A program made the translations under genes and the position numbers. From Leeuwenhoekiella polynyae (GTDB taxonomy: Bacteria; Bacteroidota; Bacteroidia; Flavobacteriales; Flavobacteriaceae), in contig NZ_QOVK01000022.1 of NCBI RefSeq assembly GCF_004104075.1, positions 1 to 64,000 of the forward strand: 64,000 nt of DNA, read 5' to 3'. The notes under the pieces are model-generated. The model worked only from the letters and a program-made list of their open reading frames with translations. It made no database searches and was not told where the DNA came from. Below, piece by piece: positions 27,250-35,797 of the stretch; the first letter of the stretch is position 1; every line of letters starts with the position of its first letter.

Positions 27250-27874
27250 CTATATTGAAAATTTAAACTGGCGATATGCCACAAAAAAATTTGATGCTTC
27301 AAAGAAAGTATCTGCTGAAGACCTACAAATGCTGAAAGACGCAGTACAACTGTCTGCTTCTTCTTATGGCCTACAACCCTATAAAATTGTTGTTGTAGAA
27401 GAGGAGACTGTAAAAGAACAATTAAAAGAAGCCGGGTACAATCAATCTCAATTTACAGATGCTTCTGCGATTTTTGTATTTGCACATCAGACAGATTTTG
27501 GTAAAGAGTTGGTAGACTCTTACATCAACCATGCAGCACGCATCCAACAAGTAGAAGCAGGTTCCTTAGAACAATATGCTGACTTGATGAAAAACGCACT
27601 GCTCAACCTACCACAAGAGGCAAAAGCCGGCTGGACATCAAGACAAGCGTATATCGCATTGGGTAATTTATTAAGTGCCGCCGCAGCTCACAAAATAGAT
27701 ACCTGCCCTATGGAAGGTTTTGACGCGGACGCTTTTGACCGCATTTTAGGCCTTAAAGATCAAAACTTGCACGCCGTAGTTGTTGCCGCTGTTGGATACC
27801 GTAGCGCCGATGATAAAATGCAACATGCCCAAAAAGTAAGAAGACCTCAGGAAGAGCTCTTCATCACTATTTAA
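27239..27874 (+). CDS. NAD(P)H-dependent nitroreductase family oxidoreductase
   Basis: A 211-residue FMN enzyme of the NfsB-like group. It shows WRYATKKFDASKKVS (FMN phosphate site), LSASSYGLQPYKIVVVE, and SRQAYIALGNLLSAAAAHKI with CPMEGFD. It probably reduces quinones, nitro compounds or enones with NAD(P)H in the cytoplasm. Two ATG codons occur in a row (27239 and 27242); either would be coupled to the stop of the MarR gene. Confidence 0.88.
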   Translation: MMSNYIENLNWRYATKKFDASKKVSAEDLQMLKDAVQLSASSYGLQPYKIVVVEEETVKEQLKEAGYNQSQFTDASAIFVFAHQTDFGKELVDSYINHAARIQQVEAGSLEQYADLMKNALLNLPQEAKAGWTSRQAYIALGNLLSAAAAHKIDTCPMEGFDADAFDRILGLKDQNLHAVVVAAVGYRSADDKMQHAQKVRRPQEELFITI

Positions 27875-27893
27875 AAAATTTAATTCAACACAT

Positions 27894-27903
27894 GTACATA
27901 CAA
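27894..27903 (+). promoter_or_regulatory. Possible second MarR site upstream of yceI-like gene
   Basis: GTACATACAA at 27894-27903 is identical to 26761-26770 within the first palindrome upstream of the MarR gene. It stands 18 bp before the YceI start codon. The palindrome here is incomplete, so a regulatory role is only a suggestion. Confidence 0.35.
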
Positions 27904-27920
27904 TTTTAATCCCTACAACT

Positions 27921-28577
27921 ATGAAAATTCAGAATCCTTTCAACAACTTTGATCAAGGTTTAGAAAAACTAAACTCGGCTTCGAAAAAAGCCTTCAACTT
28001 CTTAAACCGCGATAATCGCGTTAAATCAATATTAATTTTAGCAGTAGGCGTTGCCGCTGCATCATTTACAACAAAAACTATTATGGAAAAAGTAAGCGTA
28101 AAAAGCAGTTCGATCACTTGGTTAGGTAAAAAAGTTACCGGAAAACACATGGGAACCATCGACCTTAAAGAAGGTTATTTTGAAATGGATGGCGAGAACA
28201 TTACAGGCGGTGAATTTGTTATAGACATGAACAGCATTGTTTGTACTGACCTGGAAGGAGACAGCAAAGGCCAGTTAGAAGGTCACCTAAAAAGCGATGA
28301 CTTCTTTGGAGTAGAAAACTTTCCTACAGCAAAATTAGTGATTACAAAAGCAGTAAAAGAAGGCAATTCTTATGCAGTAAGCGGTGATCTAACAATTAAA
28401 GAAACTACAGAGCCTGTTACTTTTGAACTAGAAAAAGCGGGTGATACCTTCACGACCACTTTAACTATAGACCGAAGTAAATACAATGTACGTTACGGTT
28501 CAGGAAGTTTCTTTGATAATTTAGGTGATAAAACCATTTACGATGATTTCACCTTAGATATCAACTTATCTATTTAA
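27921..28577 (+). CDS. YceI family protein with N-terminal membrane segment
   Basis: A 218-residue protein. Residues 1-33 are polar, residues 35-52 (KSILILAVGVAAASFTT) form a membrane or uncleaved signal segment, and the rest is a YceI lipocalin-like domain (WLGKKVTGKHMGTIDLKEGY, HLKSDDFFGVENFPTA, LTIDRSKYNVRYGSGSFF). YceI proteins bind isoprenoid-type lipids in a closed barrel. It lies 46 bp after the nitroreductase gene. This MarR-nitroreductase-YceI arrangement suggests a shared stress response. The long polar N-terminus before the hydrophobic segment is unusual. Confidence 0.87.
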   Translation: MKIQNPFNNFDQGLEKLNSASKKAFNFLNRDNRVKSILILAVGVAAASFTTKTIMEKVSVKSSSITWLGKKVTGKHMGTIDLKEGYFEMDGENITGGEFVIDMNSIVCTDLEGDSKGQLEGHLKSDDFFGVENFPTAKLVITKAVKEGNSYAVSGDLTIKETTEPVTFELEKAGDTFTTTLTIDRSKYNVRYGSGSFFDNLGDKTIYDDFTLDINLSI

Positions 28578-28604
28578 TATTTTTTGAACTAATTGAAATT
28601 TTTG

Positions 28605-28635
28605 TTTGCCGCTTCAGCATCAATTTTTATCTTTG
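28605..28635 (+). promoter_or_regulatory. trp operon promoter
   Basis: TTTG at 28605-28608, exactly 19 bases, then TATCTTTG at 28628-28635: a full match to the Bacteroidota TTTG-N19-TANNTTTG consensus. Transcription should start around 28640-28643, only a few bases before the leader peptide ATG, so the leader mRNA would have almost no 5' untranslated part. Confidence 0.82.
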
Positions 28636-28644
28636 GTGCTCATT

Positions 28645-28692
28645 ATGAAAAACAAAACAGTAAATACTTGGTGGTGGATCTCGCAACAGTAA
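28645..28692 (+). CDS. trpL: trp operon leader peptide (three consecutive Trp codons)
   Basis: A 15-residue open frame, MKNKTVNTWWWISQQ, ending in TAA. Three TGG codons in a row at residues 9-11 are the classic sensor of tryptophanyl-tRNA supply. It sits right after a good promoter and is followed by the antiterminator and terminator segments at 28694-28764, then trpE. When Trp-tRNA is scarce the ribosome should stall on the Trp codons and favour read-through. Confidence 0.9.
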   Translation: MKNKTVNTWWWISQQ

Positions 28693-28693
28693 C

Positions 28694-28764
28694 GTCGTGA
28701 AGCAACCTTGTATTTAAATTTCAAATAAAAAAAAGGCCTGTCTCACGACAGGCCTTTTTTGTTT
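28694..28764 (+). promoter_or_regulatory. trp attenuator (antiterminator and terminator)
   Basis: The terminator is AAAAGGCCTGTC (28731-28742), loop TCAC, GACAGGCCTTTT (from 28747) with a T-run: a 12-bp stem. The competing segment GTCGTGA at 28694-28700, directly after the leader stop codon, is the exact complement of TCACGAC at 28743-28749, which covers the terminator loop and part of its 3' arm. The two structures exclude each other. trpE begins 20 bp after the hairpin. Confidence 0.88.
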
Positions 28765-28784
28765 TACCAGCATATCAACCCAAG

Positions 28785-30182
28785 ATGAAGTACATTTTAA
28801 AAACACACAGCAAAAAGATCCTGGCCGATACGATAACTCCCGTTTCGGTCTATTTGCGCCTGAGAGATAAATTTCCCAATAGTTTACTCCTGGAGAGTAG
28901 TGATTATCGAGCTAATGACAACACCTTCAGTTATATTTGCTGTAATCCTATCGCCTCTATTTCCATTAAAAATGAGGAAATAAAAGAAGCGTTTCCTGAT
29001 GGAACTTTGCAGGTTACTCCAATAGAATCAGACACTGATGTTGTGGGCATTATTGAAGGTTTTGCTAAAAATTTTGAAACGGACACCAACGAGAAAAAGT
29101 TCATACAAAATGGTCTTTTTGGCTATATGAGTTATGATGGTGTTCGGTATTTTGAAGATATTGAGATCACTAAAAAAGAAGGCGCTCTTGATATTCCCGA
29201 TATGTATTACGCAGTGTATCAAAACATCATTGCGATCAATCACTTCAACAACGAAGCGCATATTTTTTCACATACCTACGAGAGCGAAAATAATCTGGAT
29301 CAGATTGCACAATTATTAAGGGTAAAGAGTTTTGCTGAATACAACTTCAAGTTAGAAGGGGAGCAAAAATCGGTGATTACAGATGAGGAGTTTATTGCTT
29401 TGGTCGACACCTGCAAAAAGCACTGTCAGCGAGGGGATGTTTTTCAAATTGTACCTTCTAAACGCTTTTCACAGGGTTTCAGCGGTGATGAATTTAACGT
29501 ATACCGAAGCCTGCGTAGTGTAAACCCCTCTCCGTATCTGTTCTATTTTGACTACGGAAATTTCAAAATCTTTGGCAGTTCGCCTGAAGCGCAACTAATT
29601 GTTCAGGATGGCAAAGCCGAAATTCACCCCATCGCGGGCACCTTTAAACGTACCGGTAATGATGAGAAAGATGCTGCTTTAGCTAAAAAATTATCAGAAG
29701 ATGCAAAAGAGAACAGCGAGCATGTGATGCTGGTTGATCTGGCACGCAACGACCTCAGCCGTAATGGAAGCAATGTAAAAGTAGAAACCTACCGCGAGGT
29801 ACAATACTTCTCCCATGTGATTCACCTGGTTAGTAAAGTAACCGGGACCAAACACCCGGAAACCTCTACGATGCGGGTGGTTGCAGACACCTTCCCGGCA
29901 GGAACACTAAGCGGAGCTCCCAAGCATAATGCGATGAAATTGCTAGAGAAATACGAACCGATAAATAGAGATTTCTACGGTGGCGCCATAGGCTTTATGG
30001 ACTTTAACGGAAACTTCAATCACGCCATAATCATTCGTTCTTTTTTAAGTAAAAACCATCAATTGCATTATCAGGCAGGTGCTGGTATTGTAAGCGACAG
30101 TGTCCCTTCAAAAGAACTCGAAGAAGTATATAACAAATTAGGAGCGCTTACTAAAGCACTTAAACTGGCTGAAGAAATATAA
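28785..30182 (+). CDS. trpE: Anthranilate synthase component I
   Basis: Converts chorismate and ammonia (or glutamine through TrpG) to anthranilate, the first committed step of tryptophan synthesis. The 465 residues include the N-terminal regulatory segment with LLESSDYR, the feedback-inhibition motif, and the chorismate-binding core (GDVFQIVPSKRF, PEAQLIV, HPIAGTFKRTGND, LVDLARNDLSR, GGAIGFMDF). First gene of trpEGDCFBA; trpG follows after 1 bp. Confidence 0.97.
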   Translation: MKYILKTHSKKILADTITPVSVYLRLRDKFPNSLLLESSDYRANDNTFSYICCNPIASISIKNEEIKEAFPDGTLQVTPIESDTDVVGIIEGFAKNFETDTNEKKFIQNGLFGYMSYDGVRYFEDIEITKKEGALDIPDMYYAVYQNIIAINHFNNEAHIFSHTYESENNLDQIAQLLRVKSFAEYNFKLEGEQKSVITDEEFIALVDTCKKHCQRGDVFQIVPSKRFSQGFSGDEFNVYRSLRSVNPSPYLFYFDYGNFKIFGSSPEAQLIVQDGKAEIHPIAGTFKRTGNDEKDAALAKKLSEDAKENSEHVMLVDLARNDLSRNGSNVKVETYREVQYFSHVIHLVSKVTGTKHPETSTMRVVADTFPAGTLSGAPKHNAMKLLEKYEPINRDFYGGAIGFMDFNGNFNHAIIIRSFLSKNHQLHYQAGAGIVSDSVPSKELEEVYNKLGALTKALKLAEEI

Positions 30183-30183
30183 A

Positions 30184-30756
30184 ATGAAAATACAAGTTTT
30201 AGTAATCGACAATTACGACAGTTTTGTGTACAATCTGGTTCACTATTTAGAAGATCTGGACTGCCAGGTAACTGTAAAACGTAACGACCAACTCCAACTG
30301 GAAGAAGTCGCTGCATATGATAAAATCTTATTATCTCCGGGACCGGGAATACCGGATGAAGCCGGACTTTTAAAAGACATCATCAAAACCTACGCGGCTA
30401 CCAAAAGTATGTTTGGGGTCTGCCTGGGGCAACAAGCTATCGGCGAAGTTTTTGGTGGAACACTTATTAATCTCGATCAGGTTTTTCATGGGGTGGCCAC
30501 CTCGGCTAAGCAATTGGTTACAGACGAACCTTTATTTAAAGATATTCCTGAGGAGTTTGAAATAGGCCGGTATCACTCTTGGGTGGTTGCCCCTGAAAAT
30601 TTCCCAAAAGATCTCGAGATTACTGCTGTAGATGTTAACGGTCAAATCATGTCATTACGCCATAGAGAATACGATGTGCGCGGCGTACAGTTTCATCCCG
30701 AGTCGGTTTTAACTCCGGAAGGGAAGAAAATGATCAAAAATTGGGTAACGAGCTAA
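30184..30756 (+). CDS. trpG: Anthranilate synthase component II (glutamine amidotransferase)
   Basis: Supplies ammonia from glutamine to TrpE. The 190-residue class I amidotransferase has VIDNYDSFVYNLVHYL, SPGPGIPDEAG, the nucleophile in GVCLGQQAIGE, and the His/Glu pair in VQFHPESVLTPEGK. Length is usual for a free-standing TrpG. It could also serve PabB, as in some species, but the operon makes the Trp role clear. Confidence 0.97.
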   Translation: MKIQVLVIDNYDSFVYNLVHYLEDLDCQVTVKRNDQLQLEEVAAYDKILLSPGPGIPDEAGLLKDIIKTYAATKSMFGVCLGQQAIGEVFGGTLINLDQVFHGVATSAKQLVTDEPLFKDIPEEFEIGRYHSWVVAPENFPKDLEITAVDVNGQIMSLRHREYDVRGVQFHPESVLTPEGKKMIKNWVTS

Positions 30757-30766
30757 TCGTTTTTCC

Positions 30767-30898
30767 ATTTCCGTAAAGGCGGAAATCTCAATTAAAAAAA
30801 ATTACATTTCCGCGAAGGCAGAAATCTCTTAAAACAGAACTACAAACATTAAAAAAGCACTCTCCCTTGTGGAGAGATGCCCGGAGGGCAGAGAGGGA
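30767..30898. repeat. Palindromic repeats between trpG and trpD
   Basis: Three units. ATTTCCGTAAAGGCGGAAAT at 30767-30786 and ATTTCCGCGAAGGCAGAAAT at 30806-30825 are near-identical palindromes 39 bp apart. CTCTCCCTTGTGGAGAG at 30860-30876 is followed by TGCCCGGAGGGCA and gagaggga, and ends only 1 bp before the trpD ATG. Similar tttccgcgaagg units occur at 21969-22022. Confidence 0.7.
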
Positions 30899-30899
30899 C

Positions 30900-31895
30900 A
30901 TGAAAATACTATTAAACAGACTGATCAATCACGAGCAACTCAACAAATCAGAGGCACGTGACGTGCTGGTCAACATATCAGAAGGAAAGTACAACACCAG
31001 CCAGATCGCTGCATTCATAACGGTCTATATGATGCGTAGCATTACTGTCGAGGAGTTGGCAGGTTTTAGGGATGCGTTGCAGGATCTGTGTATCGCTGTG
31101 CCTTTTAAAGGCTATAATGCGATCGACTTATGTGGTACCGGTGGGGATGGTAAAGATACATTCAACATTTCTACCTTATCTTCTTTTGTTGCTGCGGGTG
31201 CAGGAATAAATGTCACTAAACACGGCAATTACGGCGTATCTTCTGTGAGCGGAAGTAGTAATGTGATGGAGCATCTGGGCATCAAGTTCAGCAATGATAA
31301 AGACTTTTTAAAACGTTGTCTGGATGAAGCGGGCATTTGTGTACTACACGCTCCCCTATTTCACCCGGCAATGAAAAATGTGGGACCCATCCGTCGGGAA
31401 CTGGGCGTAAAAACCTTTTTCAATATGCTCGGCCCTATGGTTAATCCTGCTTTTCCGGAGAATCAATTGGTAGGTGTTTTCAATCTGGAATTAGCAAGAC
31501 TGTACGGTTATTTATATCAAAAGACCGATAAAAACTTTACGATTCTACACAGTATTGATGGTTATGATGAAATTTCATTGACCGGAAATACCAAAGCGAT
31601 CCGAAACAACAGCGAGCGCATGCTGAGTGCAGAAGACTTTGGGGTTTCAACTATTAAACAAGAAGACATCTATGGTGGTAATAGTGTTGAATCTTCAGCG
31701 GAAATCTTCAAAAAGGTAATAAGCGGTAAAGGCACTGAAGCGCAAAACAATGTGGTTGCCGCAAATGCAGGTATGGCCATTGCCACAGTAAAAAACCTGG
31801 AACCTAAAGCAGGTTTTGATCTGGCTAAAGAGTCGTTGCTTAGTGGTAAAGGATTAGAAAAACTGAATAAATTAATAGAACTCAGCAGCAAGTAA
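30900..31895 (+). CDS. trpD: Anthranilate phosphoribosyltransferase
   Basis: Attaches phosphoribosyl to anthranilate. The 331 residues (from ATG 30900) contain the PRPP site DLCGTGGDGKDTFNIST, KHGNYGVSSVSGSSNVMEHLG, and NVGPIRRELGVKTFFNMLGP. A longer frame from 30867 lies in the palindromic repeat before the gene and gives an Arg-rich tail unlike the family, so the start at MKILLNRL is chosen. trpC follows after 1 bp. Confidence 0.96.
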   Translation: MKILLNRLINHEQLNKSEARDVLVNISEGKYNTSQIAAFITVYMMRSITVEELAGFRDALQDLCIAVPFKGYNAIDLCGTGGDGKDTFNISTLSSFVAAGAGINVTKHGNYGVSSVSGSSNVMEHLGIKFSNDKDFLKRCLDEAGICVLHAPLFHPAMKNVGPIRRELGVKTFFNMLGPMVNPAFPENQLVGVFNLELARLYGYLYQKTDKNFTILHSIDGYDEISLTGNTKAIRNNSERMLSAEDFGVSTIKQEDIYGGNSVESSAEIFKKVISGKGTEAQNNVVAANAGMAIATVKNLEPKAGFDLAKESLLSGKGLEKLNKLIELSSK

Positions 31896-31896
31896 A

Positions 31897-32676
31897 ATGA
31901 ACATTTTAGATAAAATAGTTGCAGATAAATTTAAGGAGGTTGCCTTACGCAAACAGCTTATTCCGGCTAGTCAACTGGAGCAATCGGTTCTTTTTGACCG
32001 GAAATCCCCATCATTGGCTACCGCTTTAAGTACGAGTAATTCTGGGATTATCGCAGAACACAAACGCCGCTCTCCAAGCAAGCAGGTTATCAATCATACC
32101 CTCAATGTTCAGGATGTAGCAACCGGGTATGAAAATGCAGGTGTTTGTGGTATGAGCGTGCTTACAGACGGAAAATATTTTGGTGGCTCCCTAGATGATT
32201 TGCTTTTAGCCCGCGCAGTAAGCAAGTTTCCGCTTTTGCGCAAAGAATTTATTATTGATGAGTATCAGATCTTAGAAGCCAAAGCCTATGGTGCTGATGT
32301 GATCTTACTGATCGCTGCGGTTCTTACGCGTGAAGAGATTAAAAACTTTTCTGAATTTGCGAAGTCTTTAGGACTGGATGTACTTTTAGAAGTCCACAAT
32401 CTGGAGGAGTTAGAAAAGTCAATTATGCCTTCATTAGATATGCTGGGCGTCAACAACCGCAACCTTAAAACTTTTGAGGTGAGTTTAGACACCAGTAAAA
32501 CCTTGTCAACTAAAATTCCCGATGATTTTGTGAAAGTTTCTGAAAGCGGCATCAGCTCGATCGACGCTATTAAAGAATTGCAACCTTATGGGTACAAAGG
32601 GTTTTTGATAGGCGAAAACTTTATGAAAACAGACAACCCGGGCGCAAGTGCAACCGAGTTTATAAAAAACCTTTGA
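31897..32676 (+). CDS. trpC: Indole-3-glycerol phosphate synthase
   Basis: Closes the indole ring to form indole-3-glycerol phosphate. The 259-residue TIM barrel starts MNILDKIVADKFKEVALR. It shows IIAEHKRRSPSK (catalytic Lys), GMSVLTDGKYFGGSLDDL, LRKEFIIDEYQ, LLEVHNLEEL, GVNNRNLKTFE and VSESGI, the full TrpC set. It is a separate gene, not fused to trpF. The 86-bp gap to trpF contains a degenerate repeat (ctcccttcctttccaaggag, 32686-32705). Confidence 0.97.
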   Translation: MNILDKIVADKFKEVALRKQLIPASQLEQSVLFDRKSPSLATALSTSNSGIIAEHKRRSPSKQVINHTLNVQDVATGYENAGVCGMSVLTDGKYFGGSLDDLLLARAVSKFPLLRKEFIIDEYQILEAKAYGADVILLIAAVLTREEIKNFSEFAKSLGLDVLLEVHNLEELEKSIMPSLDMLGVNNRNLKTFEVSLDTSKTLSTKIPDDFVKVSESGISSIDAIKELQPYGYKGFLIGENFMKTDNPGASATEFIKNL

Positions 32677-32762
32677 TAAAAAGCTCCCTTCCTTTCCAAG
32701 GAGGGGAAATTTCAGCTTACTGAAACAGGGTATGTTATACTCCCTCTGATAAGAATTATAAA

Positions 32763-33482
32763 ATGAAAGATCAGGACACAACTAAAAATCAACCTTCAGC
32801 TTCTTTAAAGCCTGCCGAGCTGCAGCTTAAAATTTGCGGAATGAAATACAATACTGCTGAAGTTGCACAGCTTCAACCGGATTATTTAGGGTTTATTTTT
32901 TACGAAAAGAGTCCGCGTAATTACGACCTTTCTGAAATTCCTTCGCTCACGCTCGGAATTAAAAAAGTGGGTGTGTTTGTAAATGCTGACCTGAATTTTG
33001 TTTTAGAAAAAATCGATCAATTCAATTTTGATGTTATTCAGCTCCACGGGAACGAGTCTCCTGAATATTGTGAGGAACTGAATCACAAATTAGACAAAAA
33101 ATTAATTGATAAAGAGTATGGATCTAGAATGGATATCTGGAAAGTCTTCAGCATCAAAGACACCTTTGATTTTTCAATCTTAGAAGACTATGAGGCTGTG
33201 GTTGACAAATTTTTATTTGACACCAAAGGCAAAGAAAAAGGTGGTAACGGCTATACCTTTGACTGGAGCGTTTTAAATGATTACAAGGCTCAGAAACCGT
33301 TCATCCTAAGTGGCGGAATTGGTTTGGAAGAATTAGCTGCTGTGCAAGAATTACAAAAAACGGATTTACCACTGTATGCTATTGATGTAAATAGCAAATT
33401 TGAAGACCGACCTGGATTGAAGAATATCGAAAATCTAAATAAATTGATGGGTTCTTTTGAACCTATTAAAAGAGCAGAATAA
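32763..33482 (+). CDS. trpF: Phosphoribosylanthranilate isomerase
   Basis: Isomerises phosphoribosylanthranilate in tryptophan synthesis. The 239-residue barrel contains LKICGMKYNTAEVAQLQPDY (active-site Cys in ICGM), GFIFYEKSPR, VGVFVNADLN, DVIQLHGNESPEYC, LFDTKGKEKGGNGYTFDWSV and ILSGGIGLEE (shown in pieces). It is longer than the usual 200-220 residues because of a polar N-terminal tail of about 20 residues before LQLKICGM. The start at ATG 32763 is the only good one. Followed by an 86-bp gap with a repeat unit. Confidence 0.95.
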   Translation: MKDQDTTKNQPSASLKPAELQLKICGMKYNTAEVAQLQPDYLGFIFYEKSPRNYDLSEIPSLTLGIKKVGVFVNADLNFVLEKIDQFNFDVIQLHGNESPEYCEELNHKLDKKLIDKEYGSRMDIWKVFSIKDTFDFSILEDYEAVVDKFLFDTKGKEKGGNGYTFDWSVLNDYKAQKPFILSGGIGLEELAAVQELQKTDLPLYAIDVNSKFEDRPGLKNIENLNKLMGSFEPIKRAE

Positions 33483-33504
33483 AAAATAGAAATAGCAATA
33501 AAAG

Positions 33505-33556
33505 ATTTCAGCTACGAGTTTATCCTAAGCGATAGTCGAAGGGCGGAAATGAAAAT
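33505..33556. repeat. REP-like unit between trpF and trpB
   Basis: The run atttcagctacgag then tatcctaagcgatagtcgaagg and gcggaaat resembles the unit at 34868-34918 (catttccgcc ... tatcctgagcgtgagtcgaagg). It is one of several palindromic units in the gaps of the trp operon. Confidence 0.5.
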
Positions 33557-33568
33557 ATAGAATAAAAA

Positions 33569-34753
33569 ATGAACTACAACGTAAACGAAAAAGGATATTA
33601 CGGTGATTTTGGAGGCGCTTACATACCCGAAATGCTGTATCCAAATGTAGAAGAATTGCGCCAGAATTACATAAAAGTGATGCAAGAACCTGATTTTCAA
33701 AAGGAGTTTAAAGAGCTCTTGAAAGAATATGTAGGTCGCCCTACTCCACTTTATTATGCGAAGCGTTTTTCTGAAAAATACGGTACTAAAGTCTATCTAA
33801 AACGGGAAGACCTGTGTCACACTGGTGCGCATAAAGTAAACAATACCATTGGACAAATTTTAATGGCAAAGCGCTTGGGTAAGAATCGAATCATCGCTGA
33901 GACCGGTGCCGGTCAACATGGAGTTGCAACGGCCACGGTTTGCGCATTAATGGGCTTAGAGTGTATCGTGTATATGGGCGCTATCGACATCAAACGCCAG
34001 GCTCCTAATGTGGCCCGTATGAAAATGCTGGGAGCAACAGTAGTTTCGGCAGAATCTGGTAGTAAAACACTTAAAGATGCTACTAATGAAGCCATTCGCG
34101 ACTGGATCAACAATCCTACAGATACGCATTATATCATAGGTAGTGTAGTGGGTCCACATCCGTATCCAGATATGGTTGCACGTTTTCAGAGTGTGATTTC
34201 TGAAGAGGTAAAAAAGCAGTTGCTGGAAAAAGAAGGACGTGAAAATCCGGATTATGTTGTGGCTTGTGTTGGTGGCGGGAGTAATGCTGCAGGGATCTTT
34301 TATCATTACTTAGACAAACCTGAAGTAGGCATTATTGCTGTTGAAGCTGCCGGAAAAGGAATACACTCTGGAGAAAGTGCTGCGACTTCAGCTTTAGGTA
34401 AAGAGGGCATCATCCACGGAAGCAAAACCCTTTTGATGCAAACCGATGATGGTCAGATCACCGAGCCGTATTCCATTTCAGCAGGATTGGACTACCCGGG
34501 AGTTGGACCCATGCACGCACATTTGTTTAGAAGTGGCCGCGGTGAATTCATCAGCGTAACGGATGCGGATGCAATGCAAGCCGGTTTAGACTTATGTAAG
34601 CTAGAAGGCATCATCCCGGCAATTGAATCGTCTCATGCACTTGCCATTTTTGAAGACCGAAAGTTCAGGAAAGATGATGTAGTTGTGGTTAATTTAAGTG
34701 GTCGAGGTGATAAAGATTTGAATACCTATATAGAATATTTTGACCTTGCATAA
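33569..34753 (+). CDS. trpB: Tryptophan synthase beta chain
   Basis: PLP enzyme that joins indole and serine. The 394 residues start with [20 protein letters not shown]. They contain the PLP lysine in [28 protein letters not shown], the phosphate-binding [10 protein letters not shown] and the C-terminal LSGRGDKD. Length and motifs match the TrpB1 class that pairs with TrpA. Its partner trpA follows after a 185-bp gap with repeats. Confidence 0.98.
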   Translation: MNYNVNEKGYYGDFGGAYIPEMLYPNVEELRQNYIKVMQEPDFQKEFKELLKEYVGRPTPLYYAKRFSEKYGTKVYLKREDLCHTGAHKVNNTIGQILMAKRLGKNRIIAETGAGQHGVATATVCALMGLECIVYMGAIDIKRQAPNVARMKMLGATVVSAESGSKTLKDATNEAIRDWINNPTDTHYIIGSVVGPHPYPDMVARFQSVISEEVKKQLLEKEGRENPDYVVACVGGGSNAAGIFYHYLDKPEVGIIAVEAAGKGIHSGESAATSALGKEGIIHGSKTLLMQTDDGQITEPYSISAGLDYPGVGPMHAHLFRSGRGEFISVTDADAMQAGLDLCKLEGIIPAIESSHALAIFEDRKFRKDDVVVVNLSGRGDKDLNTYIEYFDLA

Positions 34754-34938
34754 GGGTGTTCCTTGTGCTATTGCGCAAGGCGAGCTTTCGGCAGTCGCTT
34801 TTATTTTATGATAAAAACCACTTAAAAAAGAGCTCCAACAAAGCCTAATTCCCTAACGCAAACTTTAAAATAACATTTCCGCCTAAGGATTATCCTGAGC
34901 GTGAGTCGAAGGACGGTAATGACTAAAAAAAGATATAA
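34754..34938. repeat. Repeat-containing gap between trpB and trpA
   Basis: Contains CCTTGTGC-TATT-GCGCAAGG (about 34762-34781), an 8-bp stem without a T-run directly after it, followed by cgagctttcggcagtcgc; and tatcctgagcgtgagtcgaagg near 34888-34909. These look like dispersed palindromes rather than a terminator, since trpA follows in the same direction. Confidence 0.5.
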
Positions 34939-35703
34939 ATGAACAGAATAAATAAAAAATTACAGGAAGACAAGAAGTTGCTTTCTATCTATTTTACGGC
35001 AGGATATCCCAAATTGGAAGATACAGTACCGGTATTGGAAGAGTTGGTTAAATCCGGAGTTGATATGATTGAGATTGGGCTTCCGTTTAGTGACCCTTTA
35101 GCAGATGGACCTACCATTCAGGAGAGCTCTACTACTGCGCTAAAAAACGGAATGACCACCGCAAAGCTTTTTGATCAGATCAAAGACATTAGAAAAACGG
35201 TTGACATTCCTTTAATCGTTATGGGGTATTTCAACCCCATGCTTCAGTACGGTGTTGAGAAATTTTGCAAAGCATGTTCTGAAATCGGTATTGACGGACT
35301 CATCATGCCAGATCTGCCGCTTGCTGAATATGAAGAACATTACAAAGCTACATTTGAAAAGTATGATCTTAAAATGGTCTTTTTGATCACACCGCAGACT
35401 TCAGACAAGCGTATTAAACAGATAGATACTGCTAGTGACGGCTTCATTTATATGGTGAGTAGTGCGAGCACTACCGGTAAAACTTCAGGCTTCAGCAACG
35501 TGCAAAGGGATTATTTTGAACGAATTGATGCTTTGAATCTTAAAAACCCACAGATCGTAGGTTTTGGAATAAAAGATGAAGAGACGTTTAAAGCGGCTAC
35601 TAAAACCGCAAAAGGCGCCATTATTGGTTCAGCATTTATAAAAATGCTTACTGAAAAAGGAATTGAAGGGATTTCAAGCTTTATCAAATCAATAAGACCT
35701 TGA
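34939..35703 (+). CDS. trpA: Tryptophan synthase alpha chain
   Basis: Cleaves indole-3-glycerol phosphate and channels indole to TrpB. The 254-residue TIM barrel contains IEIGLPFSDPLADGPTIQ (catalytic Glu and Asp region), YFNPMLQYGVEKF, DGLIMPDLPLAEYEE, FLITPQTS and GFGIKDEETF. Length is usual. Last gene of the operon. Confidence 0.97.
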   Translation: MNRINKKLQEDKKLLSIYFTAGYPKLEDTVPVLEELVKSGVDMIEIGLPFSDPLADGPTIQESSTTALKNGMTTAKLFDQIKDIRKTVDIPLIVMGYFNPMLQYGVEKFCKACSEIGIDGLIMPDLPLAEYEEHYKATFEKYDLKMVFLITPQTSDKRIKQIDTASDGFIYMVSSASTTGKTSGFSNVQRDYFERIDALNLKNPQIVGFGIKDEETFKAATKTAKGAIIGSAFIKMLTEKGIEGISSFIKSIRP

Positions 35704-35797
35704 TTAACAACAAGTCTTAACCTTGTCTTAGCAAGACCTTATTAATAATTAACAACTCTTCTTTGTATCTTTAGAATAACAAAAAAGAGAAAATATT

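Noticed and set aside
30867-30899. Upstream start for trpD giving an Arg-rich tail
   Set aside because: It is translated from a palindromic repeat; the family starts at MKILL, encoded from 30900.
34762-34790. Hairpin between trpB and trpA as an internal terminator
   Set aside because: The 8-bp stem has no T-run next to it, and the surrounding sequence looks like a dispersed palindrome; trpA must be transcribed through it.
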